A DNA stretch of 64,000 nt, taken from contig RQOL01000374.1 of assembly GCA_013076295.1 (NCBI GenBank), positions 5,074,743-5,138,742 of the forward strand, in the 5' to 3' direction. The notes beneath the pieces were generated by a model, which had not been told where the DNA came from, ran no database searches, and saw nothing but the letters and a program-made list of their open reading frames with translations. Positions 53,608-64,000 of the stretch are shown piece after piece. Numbering within the stretch: position 1 is the stretch's first letter; the number at the start of each line of letters is the position of its first letter. The stretch comes from Sanderia malayensis (Eukaryota; Cnidaria; Scyphozoa; Semaeostomeae; Pelagiidae). The translations under genes and the position numbers were made by a program.

Positions 53608-54223
53608 TTTTGAAATGGTAATTGATAGTATTAATGATAATGATACTGATGATTATGATGATGATAAAACAGCAACAACAACAACCACAACAATCAAATT
53701 GATGATAACAACAATGACAAAAGGAAACAATGCTACTGATAGTAATGTAAAAATTCCAATCCTTTATTGTTAGGCATGCTTCCCAAACATAAGTACAATT
53801 CTCCGAGCGTAGTAGGCCAGGAGGGTTGCTTAGGCCATCAGGCATTGTTGTGGCAACTGCATGCAACGTACAAAACACAATCAAAGAAGCAGGGTCATTG
53901 ACAGTTGACAGCAAACAAATATGCAATGAAAACTTTTCATGACTAACCTTGTGAACTTGCTTTAAACATAGTCATGGGAAGTTTAGCTAGCTGCACAGTA
54001 TGTTTGTCGAGTCGGCCATTTGACCTTTGGACCATCTTAGTGTCTCACGTAAGACATCATGAAATTAGCCTCACTTGGATCTTCAAAAGGAGGTTACCAT
54101 CAACGACAAAAGTCACTTTGCAGTCGAATTATGAGCCAAGACACAAAAAATCATTAGAAACTTGAAAAACGTTTGTCATCTTTCATAAAGTCATCATTTT
54201 TAGGTGTGGTGGGGCTGTTACAT
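53608..54223. other. Upstream region of the FEN-like gene, inside the transposon
   Basis: Contains a GATGAT/ACAACAACA simple stretch (53635-53700) and no gene. Probably the promoter and 5' UTR of the minus-strand gene. Confidence 0.5.
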
Positions 54224-54571
54224 GGGAATATGACGTCATAGGCTTTTGCGATTACCTTAAAAGATAAAATAATTTGAGTCTTGGTTGTTTTGACAGTGGA
54301 GAGCATTTTGCTTCATATTTGGTCAACTTTTCGTTAATATAGTGCTATTTTCGACCGGAAAGTAAAATAGTTGCCCTCTGACGTCAAGATTTAAGATTCG
54401 CTTAAAAAACCCAAAGTACATATTTTAATTTAGTAAAAACAAGACCTCCGTCCCAGTTTATTCAATGTTAACATGCATATTCGTAATCAGCATGCTTTGA
54501 AGTGTAGGAAAAACATAAACTTTGGCTGTGGTGGGGGGGATGCCAGGTCGGGGGTCGTAGCTCACGGACTA
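54224..54571 (-). repeat. Right TIR of the FEN-like transposon
   Basis: Inverse of the left TIR, adjoining TTA at 54572-54574. Differences are scattered single bases. Confidence 0.9.
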
Positions 54572-54609
54572 TTAGGGTGATTGGCCGTCACCCTTCGGGT
54601 TCGTTGGGC

Positions 54610-55180
54610 CGGAAATCTGTGCTTTCCCTAGCCAATCATCTGACAGTGAAGTGCAGTATTCTGTGGGCAAATCAGGGCAGTGCACAGTTGCCCAATTTTC
54701 CCGCAAGACTATCACCACTCTGGTTGTGGCTCGGTTGGGGTTGGACATTAATCACGGGTTAGAGCACGTGTGTTTTAACCAAGTTTAATGGACAGGCACC
54801 CCACTGCTCGCCGTTGCACCATGTAGCATTCCTCCCCAGCGGGTGGTCAGTTGGCTTCGTATTACACTTGTGCTGCATGCTTGCCGAATTGCTGCTTGCT
54901 TTTATTGTTCCCCACCCTCCCTGGTCCCCTAATATCTGTCTCTGTTTCATCTCAATTCTTGCTACCTGCCCTTTAGTCTTTGTTTCTCCTGTCTTCCACA
55001 CTATCTATCCGACGTCTGTCGGACAAGGTGCATTGCCCGGAAATCTGTGCTTTCCCTAGCCAATCACCTGACAGTGAAGTGCAGTATTCTGCGGGCAAAT
55101 CAGGGCAGTGCACAGTTGCCCAATTTTCCCGCAAGACTATCACCACTCTGGTTGTGGCTCGGTTGGGGTTGGACATTAAT
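54610..55180 (+). repeat. Repeat pair A (54610-54752 and 55036-55180) enclosing repeat B copy 2 (54756-54898)
   Basis: CCGGAAATCTGTGCTTTCCC through GGTTGGGGTTGGACATTAAT occurs twice in direct orientation about 425 bp apart, nearly identical. Repeat B copy 2 between them is identical to 45113-45255. The arrangement suggests a tandemly duplicated repeat unit that also holds the satellites and received the FEN-like transposon. Confidence 0.85.
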
Positions 55181-55189
55181 GGCTTGTCA

Positions 55190-55560
55190 TTAATTATAAA
55201 TTATAAATTTCCCCAAGCGGTTCTCTTTCTCTTTGTTGATAATCCAGCCTTACTCCCTTTTGTGCAATCAAATTTTGTGAGGTAGTTTCGAATGCATACC
55301 TTGTGACAATATAAGTTGGCTCCAAAAACACTTGAGGCATCCTGTATATCGCAAGTGCATGTGTAGACCTCCTCTTCAAAAAAATGTTTACCTCTAGAAA
55401 CTTCTTAGCTCTTGGCAATTCACATAAAGTAAACTTTTCACAGATTCCTTTTGTCTTTATTTGATTACATATGATGCAGTGACGTTTGTAAATATCGACA
55501 TTCTGACTTGGGGGTGGACAACAAGCTTCATTTCTGGAAGTCAATCTTGTGGGAAGGGGA
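55190..55560 (-). pseudogene. N-terminal fragment resembling the FEN-like family zinc module
   Basis: Minus-strand frame with HCIICNQIKTKGICEKFTLC, then FLEVNIFLKRRSTHALAIYR and VTRYAFETTS. This spacing (CxxC, ~35 residues, R..., then a YH-C-like position) resembles the module at residues 49-111 of the 1592-aa protein, but the YHxxC is degraded to TRYAF. Partial and uncertain. A (TACA)n microsatellite at 55575-55602 lies just upstream. Confidence 0.4.
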
Positions 55561-55599
55561 GAAGACTCGGTGGACAATATATACATACATACATACATA

Positions 55600-56350
55600 C
55601 ATGGTTTTTATGAGCATATCCAGAGCTAAGGTGTGGCTATTCAACTCTGATTAAAAAGTTTTGTCCTTATTTTACAATGATACCAAAATTATAATAATAG
55701 TAGAGATATTAGTAAAAATTAAAAATAAATAAATAAACAAAATAAAAAATAAAAAATCGAAAAAAAGTAAAATAAACAATTATTGAAATATCCAGAGTAA
55801 GAGTTAATTGAGTAATCTATCGCTAGCTCTCATAAGAAAGTCTTAAGAGAACAATGGGGATACTAAACTTGATATGGATGATTTGTGTAAGTACACTGGT
55901 ACATTGATAAGTTTCATTACTCTTTCAATACAAGGTCAATTGCATTGTACATGAATTGTATTACCTTTCTGAGACACCACTATTCGAAGATCTCAGCACT
56001 TTTGCTCTCGATTTTGAGAGACCACTTGTTCACGAGCCTTGCAGATGGCTATCTTTCACTTGTAAAATTAACTCTGTCATTGCATTCCTATTTGTTGCTA
56101 TAAGACAGAGATTCCTTGATTCGTTTCCTACAAGAATGGAAGGAATTATTTAAAACAGGGTTTGCTAAGATCATGGAATTGGAAAGTATACTTATTTTGG
56201 ACCAATGCACACTTACAGAGTTTGTGCCACTTTGCATCAAATCTCCTCCATAAAGGAACATCGTCAATTCAACTCAATAAACTCAATTTCTACCGGTTGT
56301 ATCTTTTTTGAACATCTTCCTTAAGATTTGTGCCGGGTGAATGCCATTGC
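55600..56350. other. AT-rich spacer, no gene seen
   Basis: A-rich simple sequence near 55700-55770; no supported frame. Confidence 0.4.
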
Positions 56351-56352
56351 CA

Positions 56353-57260
56353 TCAGCATTGGCTCTTTGGTGTCACAAAAGCAACCAAATACATTGCCGG
56401 ACTAAAACTAACCAGAGGTTGTGAGTCGTTGTTTTGTGTGTTCTCGTCGTTCTGCTCCTCATCAGCCTTGTCCTGTGTCATCTCGTCTTCGTCTTGTGGT
56501 GTTGCGTCGCCAGACTCATTTGTTGCCAACAAATCGATATCCAATTCAAGAACGTCCTGTAAACTTTTATTAATTGCCTCGTCCATCTCCTGACCTATCC
56601 TGGACCGAAGTGCAGATATTCGGAAAGTTTTGCCACTTTAATGTCACCAGCCACATTGAAGAGCCCGCAACCAAATTTTTTTCTTTTTGTTGTTTCCAGT
56701 TTGGTTCTACTGTCAAAGAAGCTGGCTGGTAGTGCAGTCGTCCTGTCGTAGAAAAACGCAGATAAGAGAAAAAATTACTTGCAGGGCCTCACAAGGTTTT
56801 TGCTTTAAACTTGTAATGTACTATTGGTGAAGCCAGGCTTCATATATTATAATTTGGATTGTCTATATGTTTCTTTTAAAAACAATACCTGCTGCCACTC
56901 TTGCATGCTATTTTCGCCAGCCAGTGGCCTTCTTTTCCCTCGTAGTTACCAGTAATGCTTCCCAATAGTTTGACTTGAAAATGGCCAAAGTGCTTTTCCT
57001 CTGCACCGGATTTTCGTCGGAACCATGTTTCCCCTTGTCTTTCCATAAATTTGCCATCGTACCAAAACTCAACATGATCTGCCTTAAATCCGATGAGAAA
57101 GCATCAGCTTAGAATCCAGTTCCTTCAATCAGGGACTTGTGATCATAATATTACTTATTACATCAGTATTACTACCTGGTGTTCCGGTATGCTTTCTTCT
57201 GCCATCCTCGAAATTTTGCAGTTTCTTTGCTGAGGTTTGTGTCCTGCAGATGCAAATTTC
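56353..57260 (-). CDS. Possible spliced gene of unknown function
   Basis: Minus-strand open pieces in order: near 57250-57180 (KETAKFRGWQKKAY, followed by a GTAGTA possible donor), 57085-56895 (VEFWYDGKFMERQGETWFRR..HWLAKIACKSG, followed by GTATTG), 56770-56620 (FYDRTTALPASFFDSRTK..VAKLSEYLHFG), and a very acidic tail 56586-56353 (ATPQDEDEMTQDKADEEQ). Frame shifts between the last two need either an intron or decay. No domain recognised. Confidence 0.3.
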
Positions 57261-57477
57261 AAATGTCAAGATATGGCGCTTTATTGCTTATTTATAGTAA
57301 CTGGACTTCCTTTGCGTCATCCAAGAATGTCTGGAAGACAATGTGAAGTAAATCACAAAATATTGAAATAATAAAGTTAACAACTATATATGTTCCGACA
57401 AGTGTGTATCGGCCTTTATTATGACATTGACTAACTGGGGCTCTCGCGAAATATAAAACAATGAGATTGACAACTTT

Positions 57478-58518
57478 ATGCACCTCGGGGAGCATTACTA
57501 CAGTCAAAGAGCATTACAAAATGATGGGCAATGTTTCGCGTTGCTTTTGATCGCCAAACAGCTTATTTCCTTTGCAGATAGATCAGCAATTTCTGGGGCA
57601 AGACCACAGGTAAAGAGATGTGTTTCTGTGAATTGTGAGTTATGTTTCTTCGGTGAGTTGGGCATCAAAGAGTTTTGGATCAAGTTTGATGTGAGTAAAT
57701 TAAAAAGGTGGTTGCTGATACATGAACATGTCCCAAAATTAGGACCTCATACATGCAGCGGATTGCCATTCTGGTATTCATTTACTGGCTGTGATAATGT
57801 TTCAGCATTCACTGGAAAAGGCAAAAAGATTGCTTGCTCTACATGGAAAACTTTTCCAGAGATAACAGAGACCTTCGTCAAGTAAGCGTTTAAAGTATTT
57901 ACATTCTACTATATATTCTTTTGCAAATATGCTCCTCATTTGATGTTTACAATGCATCACATGAACCTAAGGTATTTATTGTCCTTTTTCTTTTTCAGGC
58001 TTTCAAACTGCGAGACGGCCGAACCAAATGAGCACGACAACAATCAGACTGAACGGTTGGTTATAGTGATGTACAACAAATCAATCCCGATTAAAGAGAT
58101 TAATGAGTATAAAAGATATCACTTCATCAAAAAAGAATGTCCTAGCAAAAGTTTACCTCCTAAAAGTAATTCCCTAAAGCAACATATAAGGAGAGCTGCT
58201 TTCACTGAATACTCGAACTAAAAACCAACAAGAATCACCTAACTTCGTTATTGTGAAAACTTTTTATTTCCTTGTTGTAGAAAAGTCTGGGGCAGTCATT
58301 GTTGCCCATACAGAACCTGCCAGATGTTGATGATTGGGGTTGGCTTGAGAATGAAGATTCAGTACTACCTTTCTGGATGACCATACCCAGAAGCATCGAA
58401 AGCTTGCCAAGAATTGATAAAATGCGGATGCAAGACTCAGTGCTCCAATCGATACAAATGCAGACAATTTGAGTTGGAATGTATAAAGCTCTGTCTTTGT
58501 ACTGGACAATGCGGATAA
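57478..58518 (+). pseudogene. FEN-like nuclease family protein, C-terminal part (copy 5, cysteine-rich tail type, with introns)
   Basis: Block 1 (57478-57881) ends at a GTAAGC donor and contains LPFWYSFTGCDNVSAFTGKGK, the family CD..GxGK motif. Block 2 (from 57998 after TTTTTCAG) continues in phase with LSNCETAEPNE..LPPKSNSLKQHIRRA. Block 3 (from 58281 after GTTGTAG) has LPDVDDWGWLENEDSVLPFW and, after a frameshift near 58395, a cysteine-rich tail with KCGCKTQCSNRYKC and further CxC pairs, ending TAA at 58516. Exon 2 has a stop before a good donor, so the copy is probably dead. Tail type matches copy 1, not copy 4. Confidence 0.7.
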
Positions 58519-60490
58519 GTTCTGGTATGTATACACTGATCATTTGTCTTGTGTTAATCGTAATTTGGAGTTCTGACCTTATTATATCTTAGCCAATTGC
58601 AGCTTTGTTGGAATCAGGTTGTGAAAATTTGCATTTAATTTTCAGTTTTGGGGGTTTTTGACGATTGTATGACATCATCAAAAGTATGACATCATAGCTA
58701 ATTTTGTAGAAGGCCTATAATTAAAATAATTTTGTTGAAATGAACTAAATTGATGACGCTCATGACGAATCTGCAGCTTTTAGGAAGCGGGCATGCTTAC
58801 TAATGTGTATATTGATGGTTTTCCATTAAGAACTGGGTCCGAGTACTTTGGTCGCAAAATAGAATTTAGGGGCGAATTTTGATTGCGGTTCCGACCCTAT
58901 TATTTTCATCATGTTCAACTCTACACGTGTGCCAAGTTTCATGTTGGTATCATAGAATACTTGATTGTAACGCTAAGGTCCCTCACTGCTAAGCAAAATA
59001 TTTCCATGGGTTTTTTCTACGCCCTAACAGCTTAGTTATTTTCTACAGTGGGGAAATATATTTACACTTGGGAACACATTGCTGTGTTCTGTCACTTTGT
59101 CGGTTAAAATGGTAGCACAATTTGGATGTAAATCCTATTAACTATGTTATGTGAAGCAGGTGAAGTAATATTTTGTCGATCACAGATTGCATGCATATTC
59201 CCTTTTTTACAGATTGGTATTTATATATCTTGTCAAAACCTGAAGGCAATTTTTTTTTACTTTGGGCAACGCTGTGAACTAGACTTCAAACAAACTTCAG
59301 ATTGAAAGCATAGCTTTTCTGGGCATTGCTTTTTACCAAGTGACGGAGTTCAGTGTGTGACTCACCTATCTCCTATGAGACGATACATTCTTAATATTTT
59401 TTTCCAGCAATGGAAATTGTTCTACTCAAAGATTATCCGTAAAACATAGAGTGTCGAAGAATGGAATAGAATGAATCTATGAAATATGGAATAAGAAAAA
59501 TACTTTGTGTATGAAAATAAAATTTACATATTGGGCTCCTTTAGGTTTTGCAAACTTTATTCTGGCATTATTTTTTAATCAAAACTTATAGTTTCCCAAG
59601 TATAAGTCTTAATTATAACTCTCAGCTTTCATACAAACATGCTTTCAATACACTCTTTCTTTTATAAGAACCAGATAATTTTTGCTGAGGCTCAATGTTC
59701 TTAATTTTTTCACTTTTTGAGCCTTGAGTGTTCTTAAAAGTGTTGTTATTTTATTTTTGCAGTAATGTTAGACCAGAACCGAAACATTATTTATACATGT
59801 ACATGAATTTAGTTTAAAATGATTATTCTCTTATACGCAAGAGAACAATAGACAAATATAACTGAATACCCATCTATTGGTTAGCTATGACTTAATAGTT
59901 TGAATGTTACTACTTAGTCAAAATTACAATCTTTATATCATCAGAATAGTATTTACTATATAAAGACTAAAGGGGGCACATGCTCTCCCACAGCGTAAAA
60001 CAAAACAGAACAAAGGCAACAAGTAACATCGTCACGAATTACGGGTATATTTATATTTATATTTATATATATTTATATATACAAATTCACTTCCTTCGTA
60101 TCCAGGTCTTTCCAATTTCTGCCTTATATTTTTTCACACGTAAACTGAAATCGCTTCTTTTATTATGTCTGCTACTGTAGAATCCACGTTTTTTATGAGA
60201 GGCTGGTTTATAAGAAGCCTAGTACTAGAGTACCCATAGATTTAAAAAACTATTTTTTCTTCAATTGATACTGATTCAAATGGCTTTGAATTGGTATTGT
60301 TTCGTTATATGGGAAGGCCTTTTGTGCTTGAGTTTGAATAAACGAACATGACCCTACCACATCACTTTCCTGTCATTTTTATCCACGCAAGTTACATCTC
60401 ACAATGAACATGAATTCAACTATAGCGTGTTGCCTTATTTTACTAGCTTCTTTCACTAACCTAAAAGCAATTGATAACCAAAAAGTTGGC
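58519..60490. other. Long AT-rich gene-free stretch
   Basis: No recognised coding or repeat family. A TTTATA/TATATT microsatellite lies at 60046-60085. Nothing else supportable. Confidence 0.4.
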
Positions 60491-60495
60491 AAAAT

Positions 60496-61707
60496 TTGAT
60501 TATAGCCGCGACATCGAAATTCAAAACGTTCATTGGTTGTGGTATTCATGGCATCATACAGAGAACTCAAGTAATGCAATATGACTGTCGGGAAATTGGT
60601 ACATATTTCTGTCTACCTATAAACAAAGTAGTGCAAGATGCATTTTTTGATGATGCTGAAGATTGTTCATCTGTTGCCCCAAGCACACAACATTGTGATG
60701 ATCAAGACAGAGCAATTGGCACTACAGAGAGCAAGTTGTATGGATGTTTTTGTCCTGGAAACAGTAAAGAACACATAAGGTATGATGTTATAGATGACAA
60801 TGGTGCATTTCCAAGGACATGTTGTCTTGAAACATCTCATGTCAGTACTATGAATGACAGTGACTATAGGAAAATGGTAATTTCACTTAATGATGAGCAA
60901 ATCCAGTTTTTCAACCATGTTTTACATGCTATTAAAGAAGGCAAAGAACCTTTGAGAGCATTTTTAAGTGGTGGGGCTGGAGTTGGTAAGAGCTTTGTAT
61001 TGAACTCACTGTATGAGGCAATTTCAAAATATTTAAACTCAGGTCCAAGTGAAAACCCAGATGACATAAAAGTTGTTAAAATTGCACCCACTGGAAAGAC
61101 AGCATTCAATATCAGGGGGAACACTATTCATTCTGCATTTCAAATACCACCCAATAAAGGTTTCCAATACATTCCTCTTGACAGTGACAAACTTAATACA
61201 TTGAGACAAAAATACCACAAGCTTAAAGTTGTTTTCATTGATGAAATTTCTATGGTTGGTTCTGGATTGTTTAATTTCTTGAACCAAAGATTGCAACAAA
61301 TAATGGGTACAAGGCTATCTTTTGGTGGATTGAGTATCATTGCTGTTGGCGATTTGTTCCAGCTACAACCTGTCTTTGATAAATGGATATTTGAAATGCC
61401 CAATGCAGACTATATGCCTTTGGCAACTAATATCTGGAAACAGTATTTTACACTTTTTGAATTGAAAACTATAATGAGACAAAAAGAAGATCAACTTTTT
61501 GCTAAACTACTCAACCGTTTAAGGGAGGGGACTCATACTATTGATGATATTGCTCAATTAAAAACAAGACTTTGTAATGACAGGAAACATAACAACCAAG
61601 ATCCTTGTTGCACTTACTTGTACACAACAAATGCAGCTGTAAATTCTTTTAATATGTCTTACTACAGATATGCTACAATGGATAAAATCACAGTAAAAGC
61701 AATATAG
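60496..61707 (+). pseudogene. PIF1-like DNA helicase fragment (Helitron-type)
   Basis: Frame open from about 60478 to a TAG at 61705, without an ATG before residue 27. Walker A GGAGVGKS (residues 159-166), a second nucleotide motif APTGKTAFNIRGNTIHSAF, Walker B VVFIDEISMV (249-250 = DE), then GDLFQLQPV and KTIMRQ. These are motifs I to IV of the PIF1/RRM3 family. The upstream part (C-x-C rich, LYGCFCPGNS) may be remains of the linker that precedes the helicase in Helitron RepHel proteins; the Rep domain is absent. The C-terminal motifs V-VI are missing: the frame ends where foreign sequence begins at about 61708. Confidence 0.8.
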
Positions 61708-62224
61708 ACCAGGCGACAAAGGGGGGTATCGTCAAAGTCGGAGGAACTTTACCCCAATAGGTGGATTTGGTCAATTTGGGGGCGCTGATTCCGAATATGG
61801 TTGTTATACCAAAGGGCGTGGCGGCGTTTAGCCTCTATTTCAATTTTAAACCTTGTTTTCGATAAGAATTGTGAAACGTCTCGTTGAGCTAAAATACGTA
61901 TGTAATACAGTTAAAATTGATGTTACTAAAGCAAATGGAGGATGCTGCATTCAAATTTATTGGTTTCTTGGACAAAAAGTTGACATTTGTATCAATTCCG
62001 ACAAAGCCTCACTCTGACACTAGGCAAAATGACGTAAGAATGTTACTTGCACGAAATTTCATTCTTTTCCTGCAGTTGATGCTTTCACTTCAGACTTTTT
62101 GTTGCATGAAGTAACAGCAAACGTTTGTATACGGTATGACCATCGTCAGAAAACTTATGTCAACATAAACAACGATATTTACAAATAACCAAAACTAAAC
62201 AAATTATCAGGATACCATCTTGTC
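61708..62224. other. Probable left end region of an element carrying FEN-like copy 6
   Basis: Starts where the helicase frame breaks (ACCAGGCGACAAAGGGGGG). GC-rich first 120 bp, then AT-rich, then the 3' end of copy 6. The matching TIR would lie beyond the window, so the boundary is unproven. Confidence 0.35.
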
Positions 62225-64000
62225 TTTACAAGTCAAGGTCTTCCAGTTCTAGATCAGAATCGTCATCACTGTCAACGCTGGCAGCATCAACGTTATCTCG
62301 GATTAAAAGCTGTTCTATGTCTTCTGGGTAAGGCTCAGTTCCCCAATCTGGCTCCAAATCTCATGTCCAACCATGCTGACTCGGGTCCTCGAGGTTGAGC
62401 ATTGGTGATTTTGCCATTTTCCACATCAAAGCAACGAAATTGGCTCTCTTTATGTGGATTTCCGTTGTGCGATTGCAAGGGGGTAGCACTGAGAGATCTG
62501 AAATTCGGTTATCTCTTCGAAGCCGATTCCAAAAAAGCTCTCTTCTCGCCTCATCGACGTCATTCAGCCTTCCTATTCCGTAAACTTTGCAGATAAATTC
62601 TCTCAACGCCACTTTGGTCTGTTCATCAACGGTAAACAAGTTTCCAAGATTACAAAATGCTGCCTGAAGATGAGGGAATTTCGTGTATATCTTGTAGCAG
62701 CTTGCTTTGCCCTTTCCAAAGAAAGAAGAAACGTAATCATTGCCTGTCAGTGCATGAAATCCAATAATACCACGTTTTTGGACGGATGAAAGCTGCGACG
62801 AGTTCATGTCTAGAACCTTCCTGCTGTTCCCAGTACCATTGTCAAGGAAAATCCGGAGATCAGTATCGAGCTGGTTGCCATAAACAATTATAGGGATATC
62901 AACATCATCGGATGGAGATCTCAGTATCACTCTGCTGTGCTGACCATATCTCTGCAAAACATGATCCAACAAGAAGACAACTTTTGTGTCAGCTTCCTCG
63001 TGGTTAGAGGCAAGCTCCTCAACAACTTTGCACTCTTCCTTTGAAATAAGATGGCAATTGATCTTACTTGAGAAGTAGATTACCTTTTTCCCGAGCTTGT
63101 ATTTTTCTTCCATCCACGTTTGCATTATCAGATTGAACAATCTCTCCTTGTTTTCTCCGTTACTCAAGAATCCACTGATGTCGTTTGGAACTTTGACATC
63201 TGGTGAATTCAAGATGTAACGCTCACCCTCACCTCTGCGTTTTCGCTCAGCTTCCTTTATCGAGTGACCTGAATATATATCACAAGCTACATATATCACC
63301 TCCATCTGATGTGGGATGGCTTGAAGGATCCTATTCGCAAACTGTCGAATTGTGCACTGCTTGGCATTGGTACTTTGCACTGCTGCGGCTAAATCTAGGA
63401 TAAAGATCTTGACATCAGGTATTTCTGCATATGATACCTCCTGTAGATCATCAAAAGCACACTGGTACAAATTGCTTTTTGCTGATTTTCTTATAGCTCC
63501 ATCTGCGGTGGCAAGAGACAGAGGAACAGGTGACAACGGATAACTAAGAGCCTTGTCAAAATCAGCTGGAGCGTTTTCCTCGTGCGACTTTGCTGCTAGG
63601 AGCCCAAGAACATCTCGTTGTGCAACGATTTCCCGTTGCTTTTCTTTTCCATCTTTCTTTTTCTGGCTTTTCAAGCTTTCTTTGAAGGTCTTAAGTTTGG
63701 TGCGTTTGATTGGCTCGAAGAACTTCTTTGTGTGTGATTGGCTGTCATCTCCAGTAAATCTATTTGTGAATTCTTTAAGCTTGACTTCTCCTTCTTGTCT
63801 TATAGTGCAAAGATCCGAATGTATTTTGCTGTCGACTGGCCTGCCAGACACGATGTTGTAAAGATTATCTTTTGGAAGATCAGCTTGAAAAGGATTGACG
63901 AAAGTTTCCGTGATGATCCCTTGTACTCTTTTGACCATTTCCTCACTTTTGATGATCTCTGATGGTCGAAGACATTTTCTTAGATTCATAATACTTCTTG
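62225..64000 (-). CDS. FEN-like nuclease family protein, partial (copy 6, acidic tail, one nonsense codon), runs off window
   Basis: Frame open from the window edge (64000) to a TGA at 62359-62361, then continuing in the same frame to TAA at about 62225. Shared landmarks with the 1592-aa protein: KFFEPIKRTKLK versus KFFEPIKRQKLK, CDIYSGHSIKEAERKRRGEG (first Asp and RERR-like motif), NHEEADTKVVFLL, SPSDDVDIPII and HALTGNDYVSSFFGKGK, then LNDVDEARRELFW and THEIHIKRANF-like HIKRA block. The stretch after the TGA ends in an acidic tail (DSDDDSDLELEDLDL), like copy 4. The Cys of GCD is Asn here. Either lightly decayed or stop at HGWT is the true end. Confidence 0.75.

Larger units (their letters stand above)
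48273..54571. mobile_element. Complete 6.3-kb DNA transposon with ~349-bp TIRs and TTA duplication, encoding a FEN-like protein
   Basis: TIRs 48273-48621 and 54224-54571 start TAGTCCGTGAGCTACGACCC at both ends and stay highly similar to the GACGTCATA near their inner edges. TTA flanks both sides (48270-48272, 54572-54574). It interrupts the satellite region. The sole long gene is the minus-strand 1592-codon frame. A 3-bp TTA duplication is seen in Harbinger-like elements, but no HARBI1 or other RNase H-fold transposase is encoded. I read it as a candidate new transposon group, with the FEN-like protein as presumed transposase. Confidence 0.88.

Overview
The window looks like a repeat-dense stretch of a metazoan nuclear genome, AT-rich, with GT-AG introns and no tRNA, rRNA or CRISPR features that I can see. 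Almost everything recognisable is a mobile element. The mix (long FEN-like/YHxxC proteins, Polinton-like genes, Harbinger, hAT, PIF1 helicase, CACTA-like TNP, CR1/L2-like LINE ends) fits a cnidarian such as an anthozoan, but that is an inference. A 100-base run of N (29529-29628) marks an assembly gap, so order across it is not guaranteed.

Layout. 0.2-5.8 kb: retroelement relics (Ty3/gypsy-type integrase, BEL/Pao RT-RNase H) separated by a TA-flanked foldback transposon that itself holds two TTAA-flanked insertions. 6.2-12.6 kb: a transposon with inverted ~160-bp tandem arrays at both ends, carrying a decayed FEN-like gene and interrupted by a complete, intact-looking hAT transposon (8279-12271, perfect 8-bp TSD). 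13.0-19.3 kb: a same-strand block of small genes from a Polinton/Maverick-type element (packaging ATPase, DDE integrase with chromodomain, minor capsid fragment, basic proteins, a Fic-domain protein), with several stops and frameshifts and one MITE inside a reading frame. 19.7-21.4 kb: an intact three-exon HECT ubiquitin-ligase gene. 22-29 kb: LINE relic, MITEs, minisatellites, an unrecognised gene broken by a pogo-like MITE. 29.6-31.7 kb: the two convergent genes of a Harbinger transposon. 31.7-35.1 kb: a three-level nest (repeat > TA foldback > Helitron), each level confirmed by an uninserted relative in the same window. 35.8-45 kb: two decayed FEN-like genes, a CACTA-like relic, a LINE 3' end. 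45.1-48.1 kb: 86-bp and 79-bp satellite arrays. 48.3-54.6 kb: a complete transposon with ~349-bp TIRs and a TTA target duplication whose single long gene encodes a 1592-aa protein. 57.5-64 kb: two more members of that protein family around a broken PIF1-type helicase.

The most interesting system is this protein family. Its C-terminal third carries acidic motifs in the order and spacing of FEN/XPG 5' nucleases (PIN superfamily), ending in a CD..xGxGK motif like the helix-two-turn-helix entry of FEN1. At least six copies (two sub-types: acidic tail or cysteine-rich CXC-like tail) occur here, two of them inside TIR-bounded elements. I infer a DNA transposon group whose only visible enzyme is a FEN-like nuclease. 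No RNase H-like transposase motif was found in the 48-54 kb element.
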